From positions 558,012 to 622,011 of the forward strand of contig JAVTLE010000004.1 of the NCBI GenBank assembly GCA_033439295.1: 64,000 nucleotides of DNA, in the 5' to 3' direction. The stretch is from Deuterostichococcus epilithicus. Taxonomy: Eukaryota; Chlorophyta; Trebouxiophyceae; Prasiolales; Stichococcaceae. A model generated the notes under the pieces. It was not told the DNA's origin, ran no database searches, and worked only from the letters and a program-made list of their open reading frames with translations. Positions 48,171 through 58,739 of the stretch are shown here, piece by piece. The position numbers and the translations under genes were made by a program. Each line of letters opens with the position of its first letter. The stretch's first letter is position 1.

Positions 48171-51100
48171 TCACATTCCGTAGCCAAACACCACCTTGAT
48201 TCGCCTCAGTATCTGCTCCTGCCAGCCTGTGTCACAAGCAAAAGTGGGCGTCGGCACATTGGTCGAATTGATCGCAACCCCTGACTGGGCGCCTTCGGAG
48301 CTGTGTCACTATGCACAGTGGATTTGATTGAGTGACCGTCACACTGTGATGAACGCCAGGGGGCTTGGCGCAAATGAGGTCGCTTTTGCGTACATTCGCA
48401 CCCGTTGGCCCCTGACAGACTCTCGAAGCAGTCCAGGGGGCATGTGCTGAGTGCAGTTCACAAGCACAAAAGCATTCCATGCACAGTGCTGACAGCAGTG
48501 CAGGCGCAGGGACCGAATGCATTCCAGGCTAAGGATTGAACACAGGGCAGCCGCGGAGGACCACGCACCGATCTCCGCAGAGCGCTTCACATCGCCGTTG
48601 CCAAAGCGGTCCTCGCGCGGAATGCCGCTCTGTCGCAGCCGCAGCACCGTGGTCCCCGTGTCCGGCTCCTCCAGCGTGATGGTCACCTGTGGGGCATGCA
48701 GCACATGCTCGATGATGGGTTTCCGGTACCGAGGTGCTTTCAGTGCGCTTGTCCGGCTCCTTCGGCGGGATGGTCGCCTGCCATTTGGAAGGTGTCGAAT
48801 CGATGATCGCTGACCCTCCTGACGATATGATGCAAGCTGCAGATGTCCATGCTGCGGCTGTGCCCGGCTTCCCCGGCCTGGCTGTCAACTGCGGAGCAAG
48901 GGCATTGACGAAACTCCTTTCCCTTCTCTTTCATCTTTTTTCTTCCCGCTTACCTCCCCGCTGATGACGTCAAGAGGATGTCAGGCGGCGCGGGCTGCGG
49001 CAAGGAGCCAGCCGGCACGCGTGCCGTGCAGGATGCAGCTGATCTGCAGCTTCCTGAGAGCCCTCCCACCAACCCCATTCTCCTCTCAAGACACACAAAA
49101 CCACACGTTGACCGCTGGCGCCGTCCGGCCAGAGCCGCTGGAGCACCACACCTGCGCCAAGCGCGCCCCGGCGGCTGCACTCGGATAGCCACCTATTAGA
49201 GAACCCCCGTCTCACGAGCCCTTCACCTTCACCCCCAAACCAACAAAGTGACCCACCTTGGACACGGCGCCGTCCGGCCAGTTGCTGAAGCGCCACTCCT
49301 GCACCAGGCGCGCAGGAGCATCCACCTCCAGGAAGGTCCCCGTCACGGAGCCGCCGTACAGCGAGAAGGCTCCGCCGGGCTGCGGCTGGGAGGACGCCTC
49401 GGCCTGCGTGAACGCGCGCAGCCGCCGCTCGTCCGTGAGCGCCTGCGGCGGAAGCACCATTGCGCTATTGCGAGTGATTCTGTTGGCAGATGCCAAGCGC
49501 GGAGGTGTTGCCGGGCTGATACCTGGCTGCTGGCCTTCGCCTGCAGGAACACGCGCAGCTGCCACTCGTCTGTCAGCGCCTGCTGGGGCATGGAACGTCT
49601 TTGTGTAGGTGATGGAGATAGCTGAACTTAGAAAAAGAAGGTGCCGCCGGGCTACAGCTGGCTGCTGGCCTCTGCCTGCGGTGAGCCTTCCTCCTGCTGC
49701 TGCTGCTGCTCCTGCTGCTGGAACGGCTGCCGCTTAGCGGCAGAGCCAGAGTGAGGGTGGGTTGGCGACGCCATGCGGTTTCGAGGGCCGAAAGCACTGG
49801 AGCATTGTAGCAGCAGGCTCAATTTTTGCGATCCGCATCTCTTCATGTCTTGATAAAGGAAGCAGACCTCGAAGCGTTCCGGGGTGAAGGCGGCGTTGAG
49901 GCACTTCTCCAGCTCCAGAAACTTCAAGGAAGCCTCGAGAACATGATCAAGTTTGCTTACGCGTGCTGAGTCCCAACTGTGGTGACTGTGGCGCACCTCG
50001 ATGTATGTCAGCAGGGCGCGCGTAGGAGCGCTCCTGCAGCTACAAGGACTTGACACATACCAACGAAATGATCAAGTTTCGATCTGTGCTGGAATTGAAA
50101 TGTGCAATTACAGCGTACCTCGAAAATGTCGGCGGGGCGCGCGTAGAAGCGCTCCTCCAGCTGCAGGGACTGCGTCGCGCCGTCATCGGCGTCGCGCTTT
50201 GGTGCCTGCAGGGCAGGTTCAGGAGAGTGGGTGTGTGTCACCGCGACTACGGTTCATTCTGTCGAGAGGGTCCAGGAACAGTGGTGTCGCCTTGGTCTGG
50301 TGGTGGCAGCTCGACAGCATTGTCCTGTCAGCGGCAGTGCGCTTCACCGCCTGCTGCAGGGCATCCAGAGGGATGAGGTCCTGGAAATTCAGTCATGTCG
50401 TGGTGATTCCTCTTTGCCGCCCTGTCAGACGTCTTGAGCAGTTCGGCTTGCAGGGCCATGCATGTGTCAGGTTTGTCATGAATCCCGCCCTCCCAAGCCC
50501 TGCTCTGCCGGCAGCGGCTGCACCGGACTGCTGTGTGTTGCAGGCCGTTGCTGCCAGGCGCCAGAGGGTGGGCTGCTGGGGCTGTGCCATCAGGAGCGGG
50601 CTGCCAGGTCTCTGCGGCTTCACCTGCTGAAGACTGACCGCACCTTCGGCTGCCGCGCGGGCGCCGGCTTCGCGGCGGGCGGCGCCGCCGCCGGCGCCCC
50701 TGTGGCGGCCTGCGGACCTGCGCTGGAGGCGGTTGCGCCTCCGGTGCCGCCCGCAGCGGCGGCGGCGGCGCCTGNGCTGGCTCCCGGCGCGTGCGGGCCG
50801 CCGGCGCGCAGCTCCCTGACGAACTGCGCCACCCTGTCGAACACCAGCTGCGCGAGCGGGGACATGCACCTTCAGTCGAGGTGCCGCTCTGACAGGCTGG
50901 CAGAGGCACCGACCTTCAGGCAAGGCGCCGCGCCAACGGCTGCCTCGCCAAGCATGTCCCGATGTGCACGAGGCAAACGGGCGCATTTCCAACGGAGTGC
51001 CAGTCTGGCTCTCTTGGCAGCTTGCCGGCGCGGTCCGTTTCATGCCAACACTGAAAGTGGCGGCGCAAAGGCCAGCACGCCAAGTTAAACCTGGTGCACG

Positions 51101-52553
51101 CCCGAGAGGCGCAAGGACGGCTGCGCACATATCCCTTGAATTGGTTTGCCACCGGCCCGCGGCATGCGCCCTCTGCTGACGACTCAATTCTGCGGCTCGC
51201 AGGCGAGCTGGCGAAAATGCTTGCGTTGCTGCGAGCAGGGTGTCTATCAGTCTCGCTGCAGATGTGGGCGCCGCACCCGCCACTGGGCGTGGCCATGCCC
51301 TGCATGACGGCGGGCGGCCGTGCCTGGCCAATCGCATGCAGAGCAGCCCGCGAGCAGGCTGGAGTGCGAGTGCGGCTGCAGATAGCGAAACGCGCCTGCC
51401 GGTTGGCGTGGATGCCCTGCTTGACGGCGGCCGCGCCAGGCAGGTCCGTGGACACCAGGATCTTCATCTCCGGGTCCTCGTCGTGGTTCTCCTGTAGCGA
51501 GTGGGGATCAGTGGTCGTGATAACATCAACAGCAGCGAGTTATGAGCAGTGGTCGTGGTAGCATCAACAGCAGGAACGTTTTTGAATGTAGATGCTAGCG
51601 TGGTAGGTGACGTTCTGCTGCGACTGCGGTGTGGCATGAGCACTGATTCGAGACACACAAGCCTGCAGGTGCTTGGCCCATGCTCTGGGGTGACTGACCA
51701 TGTGCAGTCAGCCCAAGGCCACTGGTCCGCAGCTGTGAGATTCACTCGCTCGCTCGTTCAAGGCATGCATCACACCTCTGAGATGTAGGGCAGCTGCAGC
51801 ACGCCGCGAATCTCGTCGCCCGAGCCCGCGGCCTTGCCGCTGTATTTGACGCCAACGCTCAGCTCGTATGTAGCGATCAGCTTGCCCTTCCGCACGTTGA
51901 TGATCGAGTCGCCTGCCATGATGACAGCAGAGCTGAGCCCCGCTGCAGTGCTGGAGGTCAGGTTGGAAGGCAGCCTGACGGGTGCCAATCATGTACTGCA
52001 ATGAACTGCACCCTCTCCACGCCATTCTGCGTGATTCCATGCATATTAGGGGGCAAAGAAGACTCGCTGCAGGTTGCTGCATCCAGGCGGCTTCCCCCTG
52101 CGTTTGTATTTACTGCACAGCGCCAGCTATGCGGACCTTCAACAGTGTCCAGCTCAGTGGTCACAGCAGAGCCACTGCCGTTGGAGAACAGCTGCATGCC
52201 GCCAAGCAGCTCGGCCAGCCGCTGCCTAGTCCACCCTGACACGTCCTTTTCCGTCCAGTGCCAGGCGCCGACGTTCGTGCCGTCCGCCCGCTCCTGCAGG
52301 GTGGGCGCAGGCAGTTGCTGAAGTGCAACCGGTAGCGGTGAACGCGCAGGGCGCCACGCATGGATCCTGTATTGGTGAGTGGAAGGATTGCAACATGTGG
52401 ATCGTGCCATCTGCGATTGAACTGCGCTGCATAGGCGCACATGTGCGCGCCGTCGCACGCATGTCCAGCAGTACGGCTCATGCATTTGGAGAACAGAGAA
52501 CGGCAGCTCACGCTGACGATCCAGCGTTCATCTCCTTCGCCAAGGCGTGCCAT
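48171..52553 (-). CDS. AHA1: AHA1, activator of HSP90 ATPase
   Basis: Cytosolic co-chaperone that binds HSP90 and stimulates its ATPase. Nine exons: 52553-52512, 52293-52137, 51912-51776, 51491-51396, 50847-50644, 50205-50119, 49442-49257, 48686-48569, 48226-48171, giving 360 aa in phase. The N-terminus MARLGEGDERWIVS is typical. N-domain: DGTNVGAWHWTEKD, SIINVRKGKLIATYELSV, VKYSG and ILVSTDLPGAAAVKQ. A Gly/Ala/Pro-rich linker in exon 5 contains one undetermined base (50775). The C-terminal AHSA1/Bet-v1-like domain follows: QSLQLEERFYARPADIFE, LTDERRLRAFTQAEAS, LVQEWRFSNWPDGAVSK, VTITLEEPDTGTTV, QSGIPREDRFGN. The final exon reads GWQEQILRRIKVVFGYGM. Intron 4 begins with GC (CAG/GCGCGT). Introns hold at least five decayed exon copies, listed separately; one is still potentially spliceable. 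Confidence 0.93.
48745..48782 (-). repeat. Ghost copy of AHA1 exon 8 start
   Basis: On the plus strand, TTGTCCGGCTCCTTCGGCGG and GATGGTCGCCTG echo the true exon end region at about 48657-48688 (TGTCCGGCTCCTCCAGCGTG, GATGGTCACCTG). The acceptor side is included. Confidence 0.65.
49117..49170 (-). repeat. Ghost copy of AHA1 exon 7 (downstream half)
   Basis: Shares 16 identical bases (GGCGCCGTCCGGCCAG) with 49266-49281. Alignment continues through the ACCTGCGCCAAGCGCGCC segment, which corresponds to TCCTGCACCAGGCGCGCA of the true exon. Confidence 0.75.
49523..49579 (-). other. In-frame exon-7 duplicate, potential cassette exon of AHA1
   Basis: A 57-bp copy of the first third of AHA1 exon 7 in the preceding intron. 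It is bounded by AG before 49579 and GT after 49523, has phase 0 on both sides and no stop codon. It encodes ALTDEWQLRVFLQAKASSQ, identical to the true exon start (ALTDERRLRAFTQAEASSQ) at 14 of 19 residues. Nucleotide identity over 49541-49588 is 39 of 48. Whether it is ever spliced is unknown. Inclusion would duplicate 19 residues; loss of two Arg and a Glu-to-Lys change argue for relaxed constraint. Confidence 0.5.
49635..49690 (-). repeat. Second ghost copy of AHA1 exon 7 segment
   Basis: On the minus strand it reads AEASSQL, then a stop, then PGGTF, corresponding to AEASSQPQPGGAF of exon 7. It lies upstream of the cassette-like copy, so this intron contains two decayed copies in series. 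Confidence 0.7.
49995..50050 (-). repeat. Ghost copy of AHA1 exon 6 end
   Basis: Bases 50011-50050 match 50132-50171 at 35 of 40 positions (shared GGCGCGCGTAG and AGCGCTCCT). It lies downstream, in gene orientation, of the true exon. The donor-side sequence is also recognisable. Confidence 0.82.
51287..51327 (-). repeat. Ghost copy of AHA1 exon 4 end
   Basis: GCGTGG plus ATGCCCTGC(A/T)TGACGGCGG are shared with 51406-51440 of the true exon, with 2-bp indels. It lies about 120 bp away in the adjoining intron. Confidence 0.72.
51508..51573. repeat. Young 38-bp-period tandem duplication in AHA1 intron 3
   Basis: 28-base units at 51508-51535 and 51546-51573 are nearly identical (GTGGTCGTG and CATCAACAGCAG shared). 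This shows that short tandem duplication is recent or ongoing in these introns. Confidence 0.85.
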
Positions 52554-53514
52554 CCTTTAGACAATCTACCCCGCGGTTGTCCCAGTTGGCTAATGAGCTG
52601 CCTGTTGGATCTGCCAACGCAGTCGGTCCTGTCGAGCGAGAGACCAGCTCACCGGAATCGAGTGAGTTTCAGCGTCACCTCTCACCTGATCGACTAGCGA
52701 GACGGATCCTGTAATGAATGCGGTCTCAGCAGAGCTCCAGAGTCTTCGAGTACGCTCACTCGCCATAATTCATATCCCTCTGGGGATGCTGGAAGTGTGT
52801 CTGACAAAACTGGAGGTACTTACGTCATCGTCACGTGTGTTGTGTGTTTGGCGAGCGAACCCTGTCATCCTGGATCGCAGTTGTTGCACCACAAGATTTC
52901 ACTTCTGTGCTTCAAGGCCGAGACCAGTCGGCCAGCCGCGCACGCGTTTAACGGCAATCACAACCCTTGCACCGCATTTCTGAAACTCCTTTCGTTCCTG
53001 AGAGCCACCTGATCGAGCCCAGAGAAGTGCAGGAGCTCAGCAGAGCTGGAAGGATCTTATTTGTACTTTATACCGCCCCTGGCACCCCAGACCTCCTCCG
53101 TTCCATCTTGTCCCCCAGTGAGGTCAGTCCCGCTGACTCGCAGCCCCTAGGTGTGCTGCTGAGCAATGAAAGGCTGCAGCCGCTGCTGCTGTATATCAAT
53201 GAAGCCACGCGTGCAACAGAAATTGCTGCGGGGATCCTGTCATGGAGCTGTCGAGAGCCATCAACAGGCCATGGATCGCCACAGCAGGTGCTCATCGTTG
53301 CCGTGTCTGCTGTCGTCAGCAGGACTGCCGGACCAGGAAGGGTGTTTTGGCAAGGGCACGAGGAGGGCGCAGCAAATCTGAGGCAAGGCGCATCGGCCAG
53401 CTGCGTCGGAGGCGCGCGTGTTTCAAGGTGCCACAGGCAACGAGCCGCCGCGCGCGAGCCTGACCGTCTGCATAGCCGGCCACGAGCGACCGGCCAGCGT
53501 GCAAGGCTTGAAGC
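52554..53514. promoter_or_regulatory. Divergent region AHA1/acid phosphatase
   Basis: 961 bp between divergent start codons. A plus-strand open frame begins at 52967 and runs through it, and a long minus-strand frame (53068-54039) covers part of it. Neither shows a known domain, and the minus frame runs across phosphatase exons 1 and 2. Both promoters should lie here. Confidence 0.4.
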
Positions 53515-56500
53515 ATGGCTGTGCCACCCGCTGCGAATGGCGGCCATGGCGCGCAGCAGGGTCGGGCGGATGCTGACATCGAGCTGGCGCTCGCATCTGC
53601 TGAGGATCCAGGTGCGCATGCTACGCACACGCATGCAAAAGCCCGTGTTCGAACGGAGCTCCGAGTCATCACGCCTGATCGCCATCGCCACCGCCTGATC
53701 GTGCTGCGGCACGCAAGTTTCTTCACACAAACAGATAGAGTTGGCCGCCGGCGGGGGCGCCGCCCTGTGCCTACCTGCTAGACGAGGAGAAAAGTCTGCG
53801 GTCCAACCTCGCAGCTCGCACAGAATGGCTTCCAGCACCCCGTGTGCGCCTGCGCAGGCGGCAACAACTTTGCCTTCAGCCCGGGGCTCGCGCCGGAGAC
53901 CGCTTCCGCAACGGAGCGCCAGCGCCTCAACACCAGCGCCAGCAGCAGCGGTGGCAGCGGCCTGCGCAGCGCGGGGGCGGCGCCCGGCAGCAGCCAGTAT
54001 CTGCGTCAAAGTGCGCTCACATCTGGCAATCAGTGACATCCGACGGTCACCTGATCAGCGGTAGAATTGTGTGGCATCTCATGGTGTGTCCACACGATGA
54101 TGCTGTGCACGTCACGAGGAGCTGGCATTCTACGGCGCTCGAGTGGTTATCAACTGTTCGTGTAGTGTGCGGTCGTTGAGCTCACACTGGCAGAGGTAGC
54201 CGTCAAGGCTCTGAATCTCATGTATCTGTGCAACTTCGCGCAGACCGGTGGGTGCAGTGGAAGTGGATCGCGGGCGGCTCCTGCGGCGTGCTGCTGCTGC
54301 TGATCGTGCTGTCGGCGCTGGCGGCGGGCGGCGGCGGCGGCGCGCGGCTGCCTGACACCTCGCACAAGACCTACGCCCGATTCCTCATCGTCGGGTCGGT
54401 GGCTGTGTCCACGCTCGCAAAACCGCTCGCAAGCAGACTGCGTCCCACCATTGTTGTGCTTCGCCTGTATCAGTGCACGGCAGCTGTGCAGGCAGGCAGC
54501 ACAGCTTTGGAGGCTGTTTGGGGGCCTGTGCCTGCTGCGGCACTGCATGCATATGCAGAGCGCATTGTGAGACAGAGACATATCTTTTGGCGCACCCCGC
54601 AGGGACTGGGGCCGGCAGGGACTGCACAACCAGAGCGACGTTGCCACGGTCATGGGCGCGGTCGCCCATGACACGCGGCCAGATTTCGTCATCTCCACCG
54701 GCGACAACTTCTACGAGTGTGAGTGCGCCTTGCCTCGTCCGAGGACCTGCACATGGCTGCCGCAGTTGGTCATTGCTAGGCCAGCAGCTGTCTGCAGAGA
54801 ACATGCTGGTTGGAGTCAGTTGAAGGGCCGCCTTCCATCTGAGCCGGTGTGACGTCGCGTGTCATCTCGACCTACCTTGCGGGACTGGCACGGCCTAACA
54901 TCGGCAGTCTGACATCCCCGCCACGGATTGTACTATGATCCGCCGTCATGACTACCACCAAATGAAAGTCTCCTGTGCCTGCAGCCGGGCTGTCGTCGGT
55001 GCAGGACGACCGGTTCCGCCATGCTCTGCCATCGTGCCATCAAACCTACCACCAAACACACCTTTCCCATGCCCGCAGCTGGGCTGTCGTCGGTGCAGGA
55101 CGACCTCTTCCGGTCCTCCTTCATGGACGTGTACTCGGCCACCAGTCTCAAGGGCATCCCCTGGCATGCCGTCCTGGGGTGCGCGCCCCCTGCCTAAGGT
55201 TTCGGGGTTTCCCGAACACCCCGCTGTGTGTGTTTTGACCGTGGCCCTGGCGGCCTCTGCAGCAGCACCAGCCCTCTGTGGCAGGTGGTGCTCCCTGCTG
55301 TGTCGGTTGGCCCCCTGACCAGGGCTCGGCCGCCAGCCGCGCGGCGGTCGCCTGAACAAGTTGGGTGCTCGGAGATGACTGCTCCCGATTTGCTCCCATG
55401 GAGAAGGCGGTGCGTGTTGCTGCTGCGCATGCCCCTGCACCTAGCCTGCGGTCGACAGCGGGGCCGGCGATGCTGCCGAGGATCTTCAACCGGAGCTCGA
55501 GGTGCAGTCCTGCGTTGCGAACGATTCCGATGGCATGCTCTTTCCCATGTGCCGCCAACGGCTGCCATGCAGGAACCACGACTACGGGGAAAGCGAGCTG
55601 AAGGCGCCGGCAAAGTGCCCAGCGGCCGACCCGGACTGCTTCTACAGCCCCCTGCACCAGGTCAGCTGGCATTCGCCTGGCTGCTGGGCAACCTCGGGCT
55701 GCAGACCTCTGGCTGCGCTGTGCGCATGACAGCAGCTGGCTGCTGCGACATGGCGCAGGCCTCAGCGGCATCTCTGGCCGGCTGTGGTGGGTCGCGTTGA
55801 CGCGCTGGCGGCACCAGTCGGGCAGGGACCAAAGGCAATGGCCTGACGACTGTTCCTGCTACAACTGATACACACTTTCTACTCCCTGCCGTCACAGCTG
55901 GGTTTGCGGCTGCGGTCACGCGGCCTTGCAGTGGCACTGCCAACGCAAAGCCCATCTCTTCACGTGAACTTACTGTTTTTCTTTTCGTGCTCTCTGCTGC
56001 CGCAGCTGGACATGGGGCTGCGGACGCGGGCCACCCCGGTGTGGCAACGCTGGCTGATCGCTGTGTTCAGAGCGCAGCTGTGGTCAGCGCGCAATGAGGA
56101 CGACAGCAGCCCGGGAGACCTGACACCCGGTCCCTGCTGCCGCAGCTGGACGTGGGGCTGCGGACGCGCGACGCGCGGTGGCACTGCGCCCGCACCTTCC
56201 AGCTGGCGCTCGGGGACGGAAAGGCGGAAATTTTCTTCATCGACACCAGCCCCTTCATCGAGGCCTACCGCAACGTCACCTGGGTCAACCAGGAAGGTGT
56301 GTCGCGCACGACGGGCCCTCCTGGTGACGCGGGCGCGGTGCCCCGCACGACCTCCTGCGCAGCGCGCCTTCCGCGACTCGGTCCAGCTCGGGCCAGGGAG
56401 GGGGCGGCTGCTCACATGCAAATGAGCTGCTCGGCGCCATCTGTCTCACAGCAAGTGCATCACAGCGGGGCGGGTGCAGCGGCGCGACCCTCAATTCTCT

Positions 56501-58224
56501 TTTCAGAGCCCGCGTCCACTGGTCCGCAAGCACACGCAGGCGCGCGCTGCGCGAGCAGAGCCGGGGAGATGTTGTGCGTCCATTCCCCACACCAGCTGCG
56601 CCACAGCAGGTCACAGGCAGCAGCAGGGTGGATCGCGGCCCGTGTCCCATGTGGGTGGCTGTGCACAAACTGAGCTGGCGCGGGCTGCGAGAAAGAGGTG
56701 GAGAATGCACCGCAAGGGCAGCTGCTGGTCGTGGGTGGAGCAATGCAATCGTGGAGCGGGACGGGGCAGGGGCAAGCATTAAAGGGGCAGGTGGTATATG
56801 TATGTATTGCATCGAGCAGCATCGTGACCGCGACTTGCGCATGCGGCGCAGGCGGGCTGCACGAGCAGAGCTGGCGCGGGCAGCTCAAGGAGTTTGAGGC
56901 GCGCCTGGCGGCCAGCGGCGCGCAGTGGAAGCTGGTGGTGGGGCACCACCCCATCTACTCCTCGGGCGGCATGCACGGCGACACCGCCGAGCTACAGCAG
57001 TACATTGAGCCGCTGCTGCGCAAGCATCGCGTGCAGGTGGGCTTCCTGTTGGAAATGAACAAATAACGAACTCATGGAGTCGCTGGTCGTTGCCGTCTGT
57101 CGATGACGGGCTGCTGCCGAGCCGCAGCAGTACATCTGGCCCCTGCCGCGCAGGCACTGCGTGCAGGCGAGTCTTTCTGTGTCCGAAACGGCCATGTGAG
57201 GGTTGATCTTGCCGCCATACGCCTCTCCACCCTCACGCTTTCCTGGGAGGGCCTCAGCCGGTGTCTCTCGGTTGCAGACCGCCGCAGAATTGCGGCTGCA
57301 ACGAGGCTGTAGTCGCAGCACAGGCTCCCTTGAGCTGCGCAGACATGCTTTGCTGGCGTGCCTCGGATTTTCCTGCATCCACGGTGTGAGCCTGCCTATA
57401 AGCAGCGGAGCACGGCCGTGCACCTATGAACCTGCGCTGAGCGGCCTGAGCGTGGACCCACCATGACAGGAACCTGAAAGCTGCCTGAGCGATCGCGTCT
57501 CAGATCATCAGCCACCGGAACATCGTGAGGGCGTTTCTATGAGCGCTTCCTGATGAGGGCTGCTGTCTGAGAACACTGGCATAGTGAAGGATGTCAAATC
57601 TAATGCAACGTGCCTTCTTCAACTCTGCTGCCCTTCGCAATTGCAGGCGTATTTCAGCGGCCACGACCACCACCTGGAGCACCTGGTGGTGCCCAAGGCA
57701 CCGGGGCTGGACTACATCGTCAGCGGCGGCGGGTCCCAGGTGTGCCCTGCCACTGCTTCTTCTGCTTCCCCTGCTACCCCCACATTCGCGGAACTTGCCT
57801 TTCAACTGGGCGGTCCGCGCAGGCCTGCCTGCGGAAGGGTTTGTTGCAACAACACCAGCGCCGACGGGGCCCACCACTGCCCAGCCGCCGTCAATGCCGC
57901 CGCTGGGCTTTGCACGAACTGCGGCATGCGCCTGCACTTGGGCCCGGCCGCCGGCGGCCCTGTCAAAACAGAGCTGTATATCCCTGGACAGCTCCCAAAT
58001 GAGCCTCACATGTGCCTGCGCAGGTGCGGCCGGTGCGGGAGGGCGTCAAGGAGTCGGAATTTGCGTACTATGGCTCGGGCTTTGTGCAGGCAGTGCTCGC
58101 GAGCGAGAGCCTGGAGCTCAAGTTCTTCGGCATTCTGTCGGACGAACACGCCCCCGTGCACAGCCTGACCATCTCGCGGGTGCCGCACAAGGGCCGCCGC
58201 CGCCTGCTGCGGTCGGAGCTGTGA
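53515..58224 (+). CDS. Purple acid phosphatase with N-terminal membrane anchor
   Basis: Metallophosphatase of the low-molecular-weight purple acid phosphatase type. Ten exons: 53515-53611, 53858-54010, 54244-54394, 54603-54718, 55079-55178, 55573-55660, 56146-56296, 56852-57036, 57647-57739, 58024-58224, giving 444 aa in phase. The five metal-binding blocks are all present: [23 protein letters not shown] (across exons 5-6), [12 protein letters not shown] and [10 protein letters not shown]. Unlike secreted relatives, it has an 83-residue Ser/Ala/Gly-rich N-tail and then one span ([17 protein letters not shown]), so it is probably a type II membrane protein with the enzyme in the vacuole lumen or outside the cell. 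Phase-perfect joins of exons 1-3 support the tail. Introns contain at least three ghost exons. Probable role: phosphate scavenging (inference from family). Confidence 0.9.
54977..55019 (+). repeat. Ghost copy of phosphatase exon 5 start
   Basis: 38 of 43 bases match 55071-55113, including the CAG acceptor and the 20-base identical stretch GGGCTGTCGTCGGTGCAGGA. The copy lies 94 bp upstream of the true exon and encodes [12 protein letters not shown] against [12 protein letters not shown]. Confidence 0.9.
55994..56030 (+). repeat. Ghost copy of phosphatase exon 7 start
   Basis: The segment from CTGCTGCCGCAG onward matches 56134-56170 with only about two differences, including the polypyrimidine and acceptor region. 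It reads LDMGLRTR against LDVGLRTR, 140 bp upstream of the true exon. Confidence 0.9.
57116..57167 (+). repeat. Ghost copy of phosphatase exon 8 end
   Basis: 42 of 52 bases match 56986-57037, ending at the former donor (GTGCAGGC in place of GTGCAGGT). It lies 130 bp downstream of the true exon end. Confidence 0.85.
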
Positions 58225-58739
58225 GGAGTCTTTCCATGCCGGGCCCTGGTGCCACGTCTCATCAGCAGGGCGATTGTACTTCAATTGGGTGCAGATGGAA
58301 GTTGCTACAGATCGGTGAACATTGGTAGTGTTCGGCATCGAGTTTTACATGTTAGAGGCGGTTCCCTCCGCGAGGTCGTCGGTGCTGGCATGCTGGCATG
58401 CAGCCGCCGCCCGGCAACTAGGAGGCGCTCATGCCCTGTTAATCTGGGCTCCATCCGCGCATGCGACATGCTCGGTCACTAACTGAGCGCTGATGCCGAA
58501 ACCAATGATGCTCACACTGCTCGCTGCCACCTGCCGTGCGCTGGTTGCTGGCCCTGTAACGGGTCGATGATGAAATAATGTCGAGCTCCTCCCTGCTGCC
58601 ACGTGCTGCGTCCGGAAAGTAATCCAAGTGGCAACGTCGTCAGCATCGAATCAGTACACTCTTGGGCCCATCTCACCCGGCTCCACGCCGCGCCAGAGCA
58701 GGGGCGTGAAGCAGCAGCGACCTTTGGCGAACGCCTCAA
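58225..58739. promoter_or_regulatory. Intergenic region, phosphatase to fasciclin gene
   Basis: 515 bp between tandem plus-strand genes, holding the phosphatase 3' UTR and the fasciclin gene promoter. No defined element was recognised. Confidence 0.4.

Noticed and set aside
53068-54039. 323-codon open frame on the minus strand
   Set aside because: It covers phosphatase exons 1 and 2 antisense. Those exons join in perfect phase to the anchor exon, and the minus frame has no recognisable domain.
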